A DNA stretch of 64,000 nt, taken from a virus. This document shows, piece after piece, positions 25,526 through 34,980 of the stretch (its first letter is position 1; each line of letters starts with the position of its first letter). The notes under the pieces are model-generated. The model made no database searches. It was not told where the DNA came from and saw only the letters and a list, made by a program, of their open reading frames with translations. Location of the stretch: the IMG/VR virus record IMGVR_UViG_3300044732_001653, positions 1 through 64,000 of that record; one strand, given 5' to 3'. The translations under genes and the position numbers were made by a program.

Positions 25526-26481
25526 ACCGCGCACTGATCACCGGCATCACCGGCCAGGACGGCTCCTACCTTGCGGAGTTGCTGCTGGCCAAGGGCTACG
25601 AGGTGCACGGGATCATCCGCCGCTCCAGCACGTTCTCGACAGGCCGGATCGAGCATCTCTACGACCGCCTCCAACTCCACTACGGCGACGTGACCGACGG
25701 GTCGTCGCTCTGCCGGCTGGTGCGGACGATCCAGCCCAGTGAGGTCTACAACCTCGCCGCCCAGAGCCACGTCCGAGTGAGCTTCGACCAGCCCAGCTAC
25801 ACCGCCGCCGCCACCGGGCTCGGGACGCTGGCCCTGCTGGAGGCCGTGAGAGACGTCGCCCCGGCCGCCAGGGTCTATCAGGCGTCGTCGAGCGAGCAGT
25901 TCGGCAACGAGCCGGCGCCGCAGTCGGAGGCGACGGCGTTCAGGCCCAGGAGCCCCTACGCCTGCGCGAAGGTGTTCGCCCACCACATCGCCGTCAACTA
26001 CCGCGAGAGCTACGGGCTCCACGTTTCCTGCGGCATCCTCTTCAACCACGAAAGCCCCCGCCGCGGCGAGACGTTCGTGACCCGGAAGATCGCCCAGGCG
26101 GTCGCCAGAATTGCCGCCGGCCGGCAGGAAAAGCTCGCCCTCGGGAACCTCGGCGCCCAGCGAGACTGGGGCTTCGCGGGCGACTACGTCGAAGCCATGT
26201 GGCTCATGCTCCAGCAGGAGCGGCCCGACGACTACGTCATCGCCACCGGGGAGACGCACTCCGTCCGAGAGTTCCTCGACATCGCCTGCGAGCGGGTGGG
26301 CCTCGACCCCGCCGCGATCGTGACTCACGACCCGAGGTACGACCGGCCCGCCGAGGTCGACTGCCTCCTCGGGGACGCGAGCAAGGCCCGTCGAGCCCTC
26401 GGCTGGTCGCCCCGCGTCGGCTTCCGCGACCTCGTCCACATGATGGTCGACGACGAGGTGCGGCTGTGTTCGGCTTCCTGA
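25522..26481 (+). CDS. gmd: GDP-mannose 4,6-dehydratase
   Basis: 319 aa short-chain dehydrogenase fold; NADP site [20 protein letters not shown] at the N-terminus, then SSSEQFG and catalytic YACAKVF (YxxxK). [20 protein letters not shown] is characteristic of Gmd. Converts GDP-mannose to the 4-keto-6-deoxy sugar, first step to GDP-L-fucose. A GTG start at 25522 overlaps the LamG stop. It is shorter than E. coli Gmd, mainly at the C-terminus. GDP-fucose synthase is encoded at 42049. Confidence 0.93.
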   Translation: MNRALITGITGQDGSYLAELLLAKGYEVHGIIRRSSTFSTGRIEHLYDRLQLHYGDVTDGSSLCRLVRTIQPSEVYNLAAQSHVRVSFDQPSYTAAATGLGTLALLEAVRDVAPAARVYQASSSEQFGNEPAPQSEATAFRPRSPYACAKVFAHHIAVNYRESYGLHVSCGILFNHESPRRGETFVTRKIAQAVARIAAGRQEKLALGNLGAQRDWGFAGDYVEAMWLMLQQERPDDYVIATGETHSVREFLDIACERVGLDPAAIVTHDPRYDRPAEVDCLLGDASKARRALGWSPRVGFRDLVHMMVDDEVRLCSAS

Positions 26482-26822
26482 AGCGACTCGTCGACCGACG
26501 CGAGGCTACCCCGCAAGACGGCCTCTATGGGCGGTCTGGGAAGTGGCCCCGCGTGCGGGCGACGCATCTGGAACGTGAGCCGCGGTGTATCGCCTGCGGC
26601 CGGGACAAGGACTTGGAGGTGCATCATGTGGTGCCCTGCCACACCGACCCGTCGAGGGAGCTAGACGACGGAAACCTCGTCACGCTTTGCGCTGACCCTT
26701 GCCACCTCGTTTTTGGGCACTGCCTTTCTTGGAGGCGGTGGAATCCTTCGGTGCGAGAGGACTGCGCTGCTTTTGTGAAGCGGCTCGCGGAGGCGAGGGC
26801 AGCGGAGGAAGCCGCTCGGTAG
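26466..26822 (+). CDS. HNH endonuclease
   Basis: 118 aa, GTG start overlapping gmd by 16 bases. Zinc and catalytic motifs: [19 protein letters not shown], then [20 protein letters not shown] (HNH fold). Could be a homing-type or packaging-associated nuclease. The 3' end overlaps the convergent minus-strand gene by about 140 bases. Confidence 0.85.
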   Translation: MFGFLKRLVDRREATPQDGLYGRSGKWPRVRATHLEREPRCIACGRDKDLEVHHVVPCHTDPSRELDDGNLVTLCADPCHLVFGHCLSWRRWNPSVREDCAAFVKRLAEARAAEEAAR

Positions 26823-27054
26823 AGTCGCCGTCCATCGTGAGCGTGACGATCTGGTATCCGGCCCTCCAGTATTCGCTCTCCCCAAACCTGTCGACCGCAA
26901 GCCACGCGGCCAGTGTGGCCTCGGTCGACGACACCTTCATTTGCATCACGCCTTGATGCTCCCGGCAGCCGTCGCAAATCTCAAACGCCTTGTGCTTCTT
27001 CTTGCACCCGTCGAACCTATTGAACCCGATCTCGACCGTCCATCGCTTCCTCAT
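26680..27054 (-). CDS. Hypothetical protein
   Basis: 124 aa, start MRKRWTVEIGFNRFDGCKKK with a GGGAGA site ahead. The first 77 residues lie outside the HNH gene; the Lys/Arg/Pro-rich tail overlaps it convergently. Contains CDGCREHQG, a possible metal site. Served by the leftward promoter at 27090-27117. Confidence 0.6.
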   Translation of the reverse strand: MRKRWTVEIGFNRFDGCKKKHKAFEICDGCREHQGVMQMKVSSTEATLAAWLAVDRFGESEYWRAGYQIVTLTMDGDSTERLPPLPSPPRAASQKQRSPLAPKDSTASKKGSAQKRGGKGQRKA

Positions 27055-27089
27055 TCGATCGTCTCCCGTGCGTGTTGTTGATTGTGCCG

Positions 27090-27117
27090 ATGGTATACGG
27101 CTGTACAGGTGAGTCAA
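27090..27117 (-). promoter_or_regulatory. Leftward promoter
   Basis: TTGACT (-35, 27117-27112) and TACCAT (-10, 27095-27090) with 16 bases between, reading leftward. It ends about 36 bases before the start of the gene at 27054. An overlapping TATACC would have only a 14-base spacer. Confidence 0.55.
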
Positions 27118-27127
27118 GAAAAAGGAG

Positions 27128-27370
27128 CTAGCTAGCTGTCATCTCCGCGATTTCCGCCTCTTCGGCGGGGGACAGGAGGTGAACAGAGGCCACCTCGGCG
27201 AGCGTGGACATCTCCGGCCTCTCGACTTGCCAGATGGCTTCGTCGATGGCCTGGGGGGCCGTGCAAGCCTGAACCACGCAAAGTTCCGAGTCGATCACGG
27301 TGTCGGGCTCCTCGGACACCGGGTCTCGCCAGCCAACCAGAACTGCGTACCTGCGGATCGCTGGCCCCAT
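27128..27370 (-). CDS. Hypothetical protein
   Basis: 80 aa, start MGPAIRRYAVLVGWRDPVSE chosen because GGAGGG lies 5 bases upstream; longer in-frame starts exist at 27382 and 27496. Acidic C-terminus. Between the HTH gene and the leftward promoter. Function unknown. Confidence 0.6.
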   Translation of the reverse strand: MGPAIRRYAVLVGWRDPVSEEPDTVIDSELCVVQACTAPQAIDEAIWQVERPEMSTLAEVASVHLLSPAEEAEIAEMTAS

Positions 27371-27452
27371 GGTTCCCTCCATTTCGCCAAGGTGTCCTAG
27401 GTCGCGGGCTGCGACCTCCGGCGAGAACTCTAGGGGATCGACTGCAATGAGG

Positions 27453-27731
27453 TCAAGAGGGGCGCTTGCGCTTCGTGCCGCCGGGCTTTTTCTCACCCCG
27501 TTTGCGGCCCGCGCACCACGCCATGCCCGAGGCGGCTGTCGCCTCTGCTGTGTGGCGGTAGACGAGCCAGAGCAGGCCGGCGATCTGCTTCCCCTCGATC
27601 CGACCTCCGAGGGACATTCCGGTCTCTGGGTCGAGGTGCCGCCGGAGGATTTTTGACACTGCCGAACGGTTACATCCGAGAACCTTGACGGCCTCGGTGA
27701 CGGTGATCAGTTCGCCGCGTTCATCCTTCAT
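27453..27731 (-). CDS. Helix-turn-helix regulator, excisionase-like
   Basis: 92 aa, start MKDERGELITVTEAVKVLGC with GAGGTGGGG ahead. TVTEAVKVLGCNRSAVSKIL is a clear HTH, and the C-terminus is Lys/Arg-rich. Divergent from the integrase, separated by about 180 bases, so it may be an excisionase or lysogeny regulator. Not a known repressor by sequence. Confidence 0.65.
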   Translation of the reverse strand: MKDERGELITVTEAVKVLGCNRSAVSKILRRHLDPETGMSLGGRIEGKQIAGLLWLVYRHTAEATAASGMAWCAGRKRGEKKPGGTKRKRPS

Positions 27732-27908
27732 GCCCCACCTCGCGCAAACGTCTGGAAAACCAGTGCGATTTGCTTCGTGGGGGAAGGGTGTCAATGATCC
27801 CTTTGTCCCACCAGAAAAGTGGAGACGGAGGGGATCACGCCCCTACTAGACATCAGCAGGTGGACCGATTAAACACATGGCATGGACGCCACTCAGGAGA
27901 CTCATGTC

Positions 27909-28778
27909 ATGTTGCTACGCGAACTGCTCGATAAGGACTACGCGATCGTCCGCGGGCTGCGGCCCAAGGCTGTCTATCAAGTTCGGCTCACACTCTCCCG
28001 TTGGTCCGATTTTCTCGGGAGAGGACCGACTACAGCGGATTTGCTGAATCTGCGGGTGATGGAGTTTCTCCATCACCGGAAAAGCGAGGTCAGCCTCGGG
28101 ACAGTCCTCAAGGATCGCAACGGCATCTGCGGCCTCTGGAACTACGCGGCCAAGCAAGACCGAACGCTACCGTTCCCGACATTGCCCCCCATGAGCCCCA
28201 TCAAGCGGGCGCCGCGCGCCTACACGATCGAGGACATCTCCAAGGTCATCCGGGTCGCCAAGGCCCTCCCAGGCGACGTCATGGGCGTCCAGCGGGGGCT
28301 GTGGTGGGCGACGATCTTTCGGACGGCATTCGAGACCGCCGAACGCCACGGCGCCCTGGCGGCTCTGCGGTGGAGCGAGGTCGACCTCCCCGGCCGGCTG
28401 ATCACCTTCCTGGCCGAGGGGCGGAAGGGGGGCGGCCAGGACATCCAGCGGGAGATCAGCGGTGAACTGGCGTCGTGGCTCGACGAGATGCGGAGGGAGC
28501 CGGGAGAACTCGTCTGGCCGTGGAAGGGCGTCGAGTCGTCGCAGTGGCAGGAACTCGGCCGAATCTGCACCCTCGCGCAGGTCACGAATCGAGGATTTCA
28601 CGGGTTTCGCAAGTCAAACGCCTCCTATTTGACCGCGGCCAGAGGGGTCGGGGCAGCGTCTGAACAGTTGGGTCATAGCTCCAGTTCGGTAACGCTACGG
28701 CACTATGTCGACAGGTCCATCGCGAAGCCGAAAGAGACGGCAATCGACCTGCTTCCGCCGCTCAATTTGGGGGAATAG
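27909..28778 (+). CDS. int: Tyrosine recombinase (phage integrase)
   Basis: 289 aa from ATG 27909, with AGGAG 9 bases ahead (ATG 27882 also possible). N-terminal DNA-binding part with SRWSDFLGRGPTTAD. Catalytic region: Arg in ETAERHGALAALRWSEVD, Lys in AEGRKGGGQD, HxxR in FHGFRKSNASYL, LGHSSSS and final Tyr in LRHYVD. Integrates phage DNA into the host chromosome; suggests a temperate life. No attP site could be identified with certainty. Confidence 0.9.
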   Translation: MLLRELLDKDYAIVRGLRPKAVYQVRLTLSRWSDFLGRGPTTADLLNLRVMEFLHHRKSEVSLGTVLKDRNGICGLWNYAAKQDRTLPFPTLPPMSPIKRAPRAYTIEDISKVIRVAKALPGDVMGVQRGLWWATIFRTAFETAERHGALAALRWSEVDLPGRLITFLAEGRKGGGQDIQREISGELASWLDEMRREPGELVWPWKGVESSQWQELGRICTLAQVTNRGFHGFRKSNASYLTAARGVGAASEQLGHSSSSVTLRHYVDRSIAKPKETAIDLLPPLNLGE

Positions 28779-28844
28779 GCAAAATAGCCATTGATTCTGG
28801 CCTAGCTACCCCGCATGATGGGGGCGTACCCCGGAGGGAGGTTC

Positions 28845-29444
28845 ATGGCAAAAAAGGGAATGGCCGACATCGCGCTCGGCAGTTACGAGGCGGCCTGCGT
28901 CACCGGCACGCAGTGGTCGAGGCCGGCGAAGCTCGCGAAAGAGGGCAAGCTGGTCTACCGGCCGTTGGAGTCGGGCTGGTCGCTGGAGAAGAAGAACGAG
29001 TTCTTCCTCTACTCGCTGCGTGACTGCGACGAGAACTACCGCGACTACTTGGAGGCGGTGGCGCTGGGCTCGCTCCCCGGCCGGAAGCGGTCGGAGGAGT
29101 GCATCGCGCAGCGTGAGCCGATGCTCGCGCGGCTCCGAGAAGTCGAGCAGATTCTGTACGACGATGCGATCGGGACGTCCGAAGCGGCGACGATCCTCGG
29201 CGTACACATCACCATGGTCAACCGCATGGTGAGAGACGGGAAACTGCGGGCTCGGAAGGCGTTCAACGACCGCCACGGTGAGGGCAAGGGCAGCGTCTAC
29301 ATCGTCAGCCGCCGGTCCTGCGAGGAGAACCGGCAGAAGTACACCGCCATGGAGGTGTCGGGCACGAAGACAGGATCAAAACGCAACCCAGGAAAGCGGA
29401 CTGTCGCTCGGACGTCTCCGCCGAAACCGTCGAAGAAGCGATAA
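28845..29444 (+). CDS. DNA-binding regulator with HTH
   Basis: 199 aa from ATG 28845, preceded by GGAGGGAGG. The centre has an HTH: TSEAATILGVHITMVNRMV, followed by RDGKLRARKAF, like MerR/excisionase-type domains. The C-terminus is Lys/Pro/Ser-rich. It lies between integrase and the helicase operon and may control the lysogeny-lysis switch. A longer start at 28815 is less favoured. Confidence 0.68.
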   Translation: MAKKGMADIALGSYEAACVTGTQWSRPAKLAKEGKLVYRPLESGWSLEKKNEFFLYSLRDCDENYRDYLEAVALGSLPGRKRSEECIAQREPMLARLREVEQILYDDAIGTSEAATILGVHITMVNRMVRDGKLRARKAFNDRHGEGKGSVYIVSRRSCEENRQKYTAMEVSGTKTGSKRNPGKRTVARTSPPKPSKKR

Positions 29445-29448
29445 TGTC

Positions 29449-29477
29449 TTGACGGGTGGCGAACGGTCGGCTACCCT
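29449..29477 (+). promoter_or_regulatory. Promoter before the helicase operon
   Basis: TTGACG (29449-29454) and TACCCT (29472-29477) with a 17-base spacer. Leads into a two-hairpin leader of the helicase gene. Confidence 0.6.
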
Positions 29478-29495
29478 GCCCCCTGTCGCCGTGCG

Positions 29496-29575
29496 GTAGC
29501 TCCGCCGGCAGCAGTTAGCCTCGCGAGCTACGGCCCCCGCCGTGGTCTGGAGAATGTACCCAGCCGCGGCGGGGG
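29496..29575 (+). other. Two-hairpin leader RNA
   Basis: GTAGCTC (29496-29502) pairs with GAGCTAC (29525-29531). CCCCCGCCG (29534-29542) pairs with CGGCGGGGG (29567-29575); its 24-base loop carries a GGA. A start ATG with GGAGGG follows at 29601. It could be an attenuator or binding site for a regulator such as the phage CsrA-like protein. Confidence 0.5.
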
Positions 29576-29600
29576 AATGCTCGCGCCACGGAGGGCAGCG

Positions 29601-31016
29601 ATGTCGACGCTTTGGGGGCACCAGCGGGAAGCGATCATGTACGCCCGCGGCAAGCGGGACGTGATCCTCCATCTCGGCATGGGCTGCGGGAAGACCCGCA
29701 CCGCGATCGAGATCATCAAGGAAGTGCTGATCGGTCGGCTCTCCGGCCGGGTGCTGATCTGCTGCCCGAAGGCGGTCTGTGCCGCGTGGGCGAAGCAGTT
29801 CTCGATGTGGATGCCCGAGATGCGGGTGCTGATCCTCGACGCCGACGTCGGGACGTCCGCAGACAAAGATGTCGTCCTGAAAAAGGCCCTCGCCGACACG
29901 TCGCCCCTGGCGGTCGTCATCAATTACGAATCGGCGTGGCGGGTCGGCGCGATCGAGAAGACGAAGTGGGACATCCTCGTCTATGACGAGGTCCACCGGC
30001 TCAAGGCCCCGTCGGGCAAGACGAGCCGCTGGGCGTCGCGGATGGGGACCAAAAACCCCGAGGCGAAGCGGATCGCCCTGTCGGGGACGCTCATCTCCCA
30101 CAGCCCGCTCGACGCCTATGGCGTCTACCGCGCCGTCGAGGCCCCCGATTGCCCGACGTTCGGCCAGACCTACGGTGCGTTCAAGGGGAAGTATTGCGTC
30201 ACCAACCCGCACGTCCCCGGCATGGTCGTCCGCTTCATCAATCAGGACGAGATGCAGAAGAAGATCGCTGACACGACGTTCTACCGGAGGAGCGAGGACG
30301 TCCTCGACCTCCCGCCGATCATGCACGAAGACCTCTGTTTTGAATTGGGTCCGGCCGAAAAAAACGTTTACCGCGACCTAGAAACAGATTTCTGTGCCCT
30401 GTTGCGCGACAAAACGATTACGCCGAAGAACGCCATGGTCGGCGCGCTCCGGTTGCTCCAGTGCTGCGGCGGGTACATCACACCGGACGGCGAGAAGACC
30501 GGGGTGGCGATCTCCGAGGACACGCCGTCGAAGGCCGCCCGGTTCGCCGAGTGGCTGGAGGACGTCGAGCCCCGCGAGCCGCTGGTGATCTTCTGCCGCT
30601 TCCGCGCCGACATCGACGCGGCCCGAAAGGCTCTTGAAGCGGATGGCCGCACCGTCAGTGAGCTATCAGGTAAGATGAACGATCTGGCCCAATGGCAGGC
30701 CGGCAAAACCGATGCACTCGTCGCCCAAATCCAGTCTGGCGGCATCGGCATCGATCTCACGCGAGCCCGGCTCTGTGTTTTCTACTCTATCGGGCACTCG
30801 CTTTCTGAATGGCTCCAGGCTATCGCGCGCCTGCACCGCCCCGGCCAGACTCGCCACACTCACATCTACTCGCTGATCGCTACGCTACCCCACAATCGCA
30901 TGACCGTTGAGGGCAGGGTCTACGCTGCCCTTCGTGACCGTAAGGATGTAGTCAATGAACTCGTCAGCCTCTACCGAGACTTCGACCCTCGCAGACCTGT
31001 CGGATCGGCTCACTGA
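29601..31016 (+). CDS. SNF2-family DNA helicase/translocase
   Basis: 471 aa, SF2 helicase with two RecA folds: Walker A LHLGMGCGKTRTAIEI, DEVH in ILVYDEVHRLK, motif III ALSGTLISHSP, and motif VI QAIARLHRPGQT. The SNF2-like C-terminal half indicates DNA translocation, likely in replication, recombination or fork repair. It has its own promoter and leader. ATG 29601 chosen for its ribosome site. Confidence 0.9.
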   Translation: MSTLWGHQREAIMYARGKRDVILHLGMGCGKTRTAIEIIKEVLIGRLSGRVLICCPKAVCAAWAKQFSMWMPEMRVLILDADVGTSADKDVVLKKALADTSPLAVVINYESAWRVGAIEKTKWDILVYDEVHRLKAPSGKTSRWASRMGTKNPEAKRIALSGTLISHSPLDAYGVYRAVEAPDCPTFGQTYGAFKGKYCVTNPHVPGMVVRFINQDEMQKKIADTTFYRRSEDVLDLPPIMHEDLCFELGPAEKNVYRDLETDFCALLRDKTITPKNAMVGALRLLQCCGGYITPDGEKTGVAISEDTPSKAARFAEWLEDVEPREPLVIFCRFRADIDAARKALEADGRTVSELSGKMNDLAQWQAGKTDALVAQIQSGGIGIDLTRARLCVFYSIGHSLSEWLQAIARLHRPGQTRHTHIYSLIATLPHNRMTVEGRVYAALRDRKDVVNELVSLYRDFDPRRPVGSAH

Positions 31017-31413
31017 GGTGCAGTCGATCTCCGACGAAATCGACGGCCTGGAAGAACAGATCAAGGCGCTCAAGAAGCGTCGGACCCACCTTGAGTCCCT
31101 GTGCGTCGAAGACCTCCTGACGTCGAAGACCGAACGCATCGGCGCCGCCGGTCGGATGTGGCGTGTCGACTGGGAACATTCGATGTCGTCCACCGAGGCG
31201 CGCAAGGAAGACCTGATCGCCGCGGCCGAGGCGTATGGCATTCCGCCCGACGCCATCACTCAGGTCAACACACAGAAGCTCAAGTCGCTCATCAAGGAGA
31301 TTGCAGAAAAACAAGGCCGAGACGTCCGCGAGAATTGGACGGCCGGCACCGCGTTGGAAGGTTTGGCTGGGGAGTACGTTGCTCCTCGGCTTCGTTCGGT
31401 GAAGGCGGGCTGA
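30955..31413 (+). CDS. Coiled-coil protein of the replication region
   Basis: 152 aa. An N-terminal coiled coil (DEIDGLEEQIKALKKRRTHL) is followed by a small domain with AAGRMWRVDWEHSMSSTEAR. This order matches a widespread phage protein of unknown role near helicases and ssDNA-binding genes. It overlaps the helicase by 62 bases. Confidence 0.6.
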   Translation: MNSSASTETSTLADLSDRLTEVQSISDEIDGLEEQIKALKKRRTHLESLCVEDLLTSKTERIGAAGRMWRVDWEHSMSSTEARKEDLIAAAEAYGIPPDAITQVNTQKLKSLIKEIAEKQGRDVRENWTAGTALEGLAGEYVAPRLRSVKAG

Positions 31414-31437
31414 ACCCCGCGTATCTAAGAGGTTTCA

Positions 31438-32205
31438 ATGACTACTGCACTTGCAAATACGTCGACTCCGTTTGCCGGCCTCACGCCCGGCTCGCGGCAG
31501 ATGGCGATCATCGCGGCGAACCTGGAGGGCGAGGGCATCTCCGAGATGGACCTCACCAAGGTCAAGACTCCTGCCGGCGGCGGCACGACCTGGGAGATCG
31601 ACAACCAGGGCAACATCGAGACGACGCCCGAGATCGTCGGCATCCTCGTCGCGATCAAGAAGCTGGGCCTGCTGTGGCCCTACGATGAGATCGGACCTGA
31701 CCAGCCCGTGGTCGCCTCAAGCGATCTCATCACCGGATATCGCGCTGGAGACAAGCTGGGGGACGTCAAGCCGGAAGACCTGGAGAAGTATCGGATCGGC
31801 GACCGCCGCTACGACTGGGCGGCGATGTCCGAGGGGCCGGAGTTCGGGCCGAAGTCTGGCAAGGGCGGCGTCGGCAAGCGGGTGAAGGAGAGCCGAACGC
31901 TCGCCATCCTTCGCGACGGCGACACTTGGCCCCTGCTTGTGTCTGTCGGCCCCGGCAGCTTGGGGACGTTCATGCCGTTTCTCAAGAAGCTCCCCTGCTT
32001 CCACTACGAGGCTGTCATCGGCCTTCGGCTGGAGAAGACTACGAGCAAGGCCGGAAAGCCCTACTCCATGATTGTCCCCCGCCTCGCCGGTCAACTGACC
32101 GAGGAGCAGGGCGAGTTCGTTCGGAAGATGTACACCGAGCCGATGAAGCGGACCTTCTCGGCTCTGCCCAACGGCGCGGTGGCTGCGGCCTCGGCGGCTG
32201 AGTGA
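31438..32205 (+). CDS. Conserved phage protein of the replication region
   Basis: 255 aa. Central segment MDLTKVKTPAGGGTTWEID and the tail AGQLTEEQGEFVRKMYTEPM. Similar proteins of other phages sit among DNA-replication genes, but their role is unknown to me. Lies directly upstream of a terminator. Confidence 0.55.
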   Translation: MTTALANTSTPFAGLTPGSRQMAIIAANLEGEGISEMDLTKVKTPAGGGTTWEIDNQGNIETTPEIVGILVAIKKLGLLWPYDEIGPDQPVVASSDLITGYRAGDKLGDVKPEDLEKYRIGDRRYDWAAMSEGPEFGPKSGKGGVGKRVKESRTLAILRDGDTWPLLVSVGPGSLGTFMPFLKKLPCFHYEAVIGLRLEKTTSKAGKPYSMIVPRLAGQLTEEQGEFVRKMYTEPMKRTFSALPNGAVAAASAAE

Positions 32206-32347
32206 TTAGCTGCCGTGCCGGCGGCGCTCAACCGACGTAAGGTCGGCCGGTCGCCCAGGCGTACAGTGGCGTGGTAACGACGCAAGCCGTCGGCGCGTGG
32301 ACTCCAGGGTTTCCCTTTCCCCCTCGGTAGTCGCGTCGGCGCATATG

Positions 32348-32389
32348 CCCCTGCGGGCCGGTGAAAGCCGGCTCGCAGGGGATTTCTTT
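32348..32389 (+). terminator. Rho-independent terminator
   Basis: A strong stem, CCCCTGCGGGCCGG against CCGGCTCGCAGGGG (one G-T pair), loops with TGAAAG and is followed by ATTTCTTT. It ends the helicase operon; a shortish run of U is the weak point. Confidence 0.75.
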
Positions 32390-32408
32390 GGCTACTACAC
32401 AAGAGGAG

Positions 32409-33191
32409 ATGAGTGTGGCTACTCGAAAATCAATACCGCCAGTGGTCAGGTTTGAGGTGTTCCAGAGAGACCACTTCCGCTGCATCTACTGCGGGGCAAC
32501 GAAGGAGGAGACGAAGCTCGTTGTCGATCACGTCATTCCCGTCAGGGACGGCGGCACGAACGACATGGGCAACCTCGCAACGGCTTGCCAACCATGCAAT
32601 GCGGGCAAGGCGGCCAGGAGCGTCATTCTTCCCGCCGAGGGGGAGGTTGTCGGGCGAGGGAGGGCAAAGCTGGCCGCGAGGTGGCTTCCACATCTCAGGC
32701 ACGCTTTCGTGAACGTCGAGCCGGCAGAGGCTCCCTACGAAAAACATTTCACAACGTGGTCGCCATCGAAACGTGGCGGCGAAGAAATTGCGTCCGACCA
32801 TGTCGTTAGGTTCATGCCGAACTTCACGGCAAGGACGGTGCGATCTAGGGGCTGGCGAGGGGAAGCCGTGACGATTTCCTTTTTTCCGCACAAACCGATC
32901 GGGGGTTTCTCGGAGGCTCAAGAGTCAGAGATTATCGCGGCCGTCATCAGCGGGTACGACACCGACGCCGTGATCGTCATTGGTGAGCCTGATGACTTCT
33001 TCGCCATCTGCGTTCACTATCGATACAAGGGGTGCCCGATCGGGTATTTCCTTGATGACTTTCTGTTCCCAGAGGCCGACTGGGAATGCGACTGGTATCC
33101 AGACGAGTGCTTCGACTTCGTCGATCCTCGCGAGGGCCACTGGAACAGGCTCCACACGTTTAACAGGGAGGACAAGACATATGGCTTTTGA
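32409..33191 (+). CDS. HNH endonuclease with C-terminal domain
   Basis: 260 aa from ATG 32409 (AGAGGAG before it; the frame is open upstream through the terminator stem). HNH: RFEVFQRDHFRCIYCGATKE, VVDHVIPVRDGGTNDMGNL and CQPCNAGK, with zinc cysteines. Residues beyond 100 form an unknown domain. Lower GC than neighbours. Overlaps the primase start by 11 bases. Possible homing endonuclease or functional nuclease of the replication region. Confidence 0.85.
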   Translation: MSVATRKSIPPVVRFEVFQRDHFRCIYCGATKEETKLVVDHVIPVRDGGTNDMGNLATACQPCNAGKAARSVILPAEGEVVGRGRAKLAARWLPHLRHAFVNVEPAEAPYEKHFTTWSPSKRGGEEIASDHVVRFMPNFTARTVRSRGWRGEAVTISFFPHKPIGGFSEAQESEIIAAVISGYDTDAVIVIGEPDDFFAICVHYRYKGCPIGYFLDDFLFPEADWECDWYPDECFDFVDPREGHWNRLHTFNREDKTYGF

Positions 33192-34980
33192 GTTTGATCC
33201 AGACGTCATGTTCAAGCTCTGTGCGATGTACCTTTTCAAGGGCCTTCGCATCGTGAGGGTCCATGGGATTCTTCCAGACGGCACATGCACATGCGGGAAG
33301 GCAGGATGCACGCCGGGCAAGCACCCGATCGACCAAAAGTGGGCAACGAAGTATGCGAGGGACGAGGACGACGTCCTTCGGTGGCTGGAGTCGCCGCTGC
33401 CCTTCAACGTCGGCGTTGTTCTTGGTCCACAGGGCGGCGTCATTGACAGCGAAGACGACGACATTCGCGCTAAGGTGTTCCGAGAATCCATTGGAATGTC
33501 TGACCTCGTCACACCGACATGGACGAGCGGGAAGTCGACCCACCAACTGACTCAGTGGGACGATCGACTTCAGGGCGACACCGGGGTCGTACATCCCGGT
33601 GGCCTTGAGGTCAGGACGGGCGCCGGGAAGAAGATGACCCAGAGCGTCCTGCCCCCGTCGTGGCATTACAGTGGAGCCCAATACAGATGGAAGCCGGGTC
33701 TTTCTCCAGACGAAGTTCCTGTTGCCGAAACTCCGCGGGAATTGATTGCAGTCATCTACAACGGGGCTGGGGAAAAGAAAACTCTCGATCCGCCCAAGAA
33801 CTACACCGAGCCGCCAGCCACGAACTTTGTTTTCGGTGACGTCCGTCAGGGGGGGCGGCACAGGGCAATCCTTCGTTTTGTGTGGTGGAAGTGCATCACT
33901 ACGAGGAACCCCAATCACGCAAAACAGCGGAGCGTCCTGATTCGTGAGGTTACACGGTGGAACGAGGAGAACTGCAAGCCCCCGGAGGAGGAGAGTGCGG
34001 TGCTTAAAATCATCACCGACTGCCTTGATTCCTACCGCAAGAAGGAGATCGCCGGGTGGACGCCGAGCGATGTCGACGAAGAGGATGAGGCCATCGAGAG
34101 AGAAGCGGCCTCTATCGAGGAGGCGGTCAAAAAGAAGGAGTTGTCTGGATTCTCCGTCTCTGCTCGCCGTGGCTACGAGCTTCATGGTCTACAGAAGGTC
34201 ACTCATGGCAAAGTCGAGACTTACGCCGAGGGCAACTGGTCGATTGAGATGATTCACTCCGATCCGCCCGAGGTGTGCCTCATCGTACCGATGTGGCGGG
34301 ATCGGCCGTGCCGCGGGCGGATCAACATGACCCTCGAAACATTCCGGTCCCCGAACAAAGTCGCTGCGCTTGTGTTTTCCGCAACTCGGGGAGTCCTCCT
34401 CGACGGAGACTCAAAGAAGTGGACGTCGATCTGGAAGGGCTACGACGCAAGCAGCAAGACTGGCGGGGAGTCGATCCCTGGGCTTATGGAGAGGCTGCTT
34501 GAGAAAAAAGAGAGCCAGGGGACCGACATCACGGTCGGCACCTCAAGCCTCCGGTATGCACAGCTTGCCGGATTCGTCCTTCAGGTTTTCAGGAGAGCCA
34601 CCAAGCCCCGCGATGAAACCAAGCCGGAGCCCAACGAGTCTGGACGACCGTGCTGGGTGACCCCCGAAGAGCTTTGGTTCCAGTGGGGGAAGATATGGGA
34701 CGACATTGGCCGTTCGCACGATGTTGTCCCTGGAGAGCGGTCACGGGTCCGGTCACGGATGCTCGCCATGGTGCGAGGGGACGACGGGAAGGCCGTAACC
34801 GACTTCGTCCACCGCAGGCACTCGTTTGCCACCGGAAGGCTGGAGTTCGTGGTGTTCACAAAGCCGTGGCTCGACGCACTTGAGAGTCTGGCGGCCGGAG
34901 AAGAGACCATCGTCAGAGATACCACCCTCTCCTCCTCCGACGCAGAAGACCCGCCAGAGTCGGAGGAGGCGGCGGCGTGA
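33181..34980 (+). CDS. Primase-polymerase (PrimPol)
   Basis: 599 aa. The N-terminal 200 residues resemble the bifunctional primase/polymerase fold: CTPGKHPIDQKWATKYARDE, LGPQGGVIDSEDDDIR with acidic catalytic residues, and LEVRTGAGKKMTQSVLPPS near 145. The remainder has no recognised helicase. It makes primers and may replicate DNA at the phage origin. Starts at ATG 33181 overlapping the HNH gene. The nearby 215-base gap may hold the origin. Confidence 0.82.
   Translation: MAFEFDPDVMFKLCAMYLFKGLRIVRVHGILPDGTCTCGKAGCTPGKHPIDQKWATKYARDEDDVLRWLESPLPFNVGVVLGPQGGVIDSEDDDIRAKVFRESIGMSDLVTPTWTSGKSTHQLTQWDDRLQGDTGVVHPGGLEVRTGAGKKMTQSVLPPSWHYSGAQYRWKPGLSPDEVPVAETPRELIAVIYNGAGEKKTLDPPKNYTEPPATNFVFGDVRQGGRHRAILRFVWWKCITTRNPNHAKQRSVLIREVTRWNEENCKPPEEESAVLKIITDCLDSYRKKEIAGWTPSDVDEEDEAIEREAASIEEAVKKKELSGFSVSARRGYELHGLQKVTHGKVETYAEGNWSIEMIHSDPPEVCLIVPMWRDRPCRGRINMTLETFRSPNKVAALVFSATRGVLLDGDSKKWTSIWKGYDASSKTGGESIPGLMERLLEKKESQGTDITVGTSSLRYAQLAGFVLQVFRRATKPRDETKPEPNESGRPCWVTPEELWFQWGKIWDDIGRSHDVVPGERSRVRSRMLAMVRGDDGKAVTDFVHRRHSFATGRLEFVVFTKPWLDALESLAAGEETIVRDTTLSSSDAEDPPESEEAAA

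Noticed and set aside
27126-27137. AGCTAGCTAGCT palindrome as attachment site
   Set aside because: A short simple repeat right at a stop codon; no second copy or tRNA match seen near the integrase.
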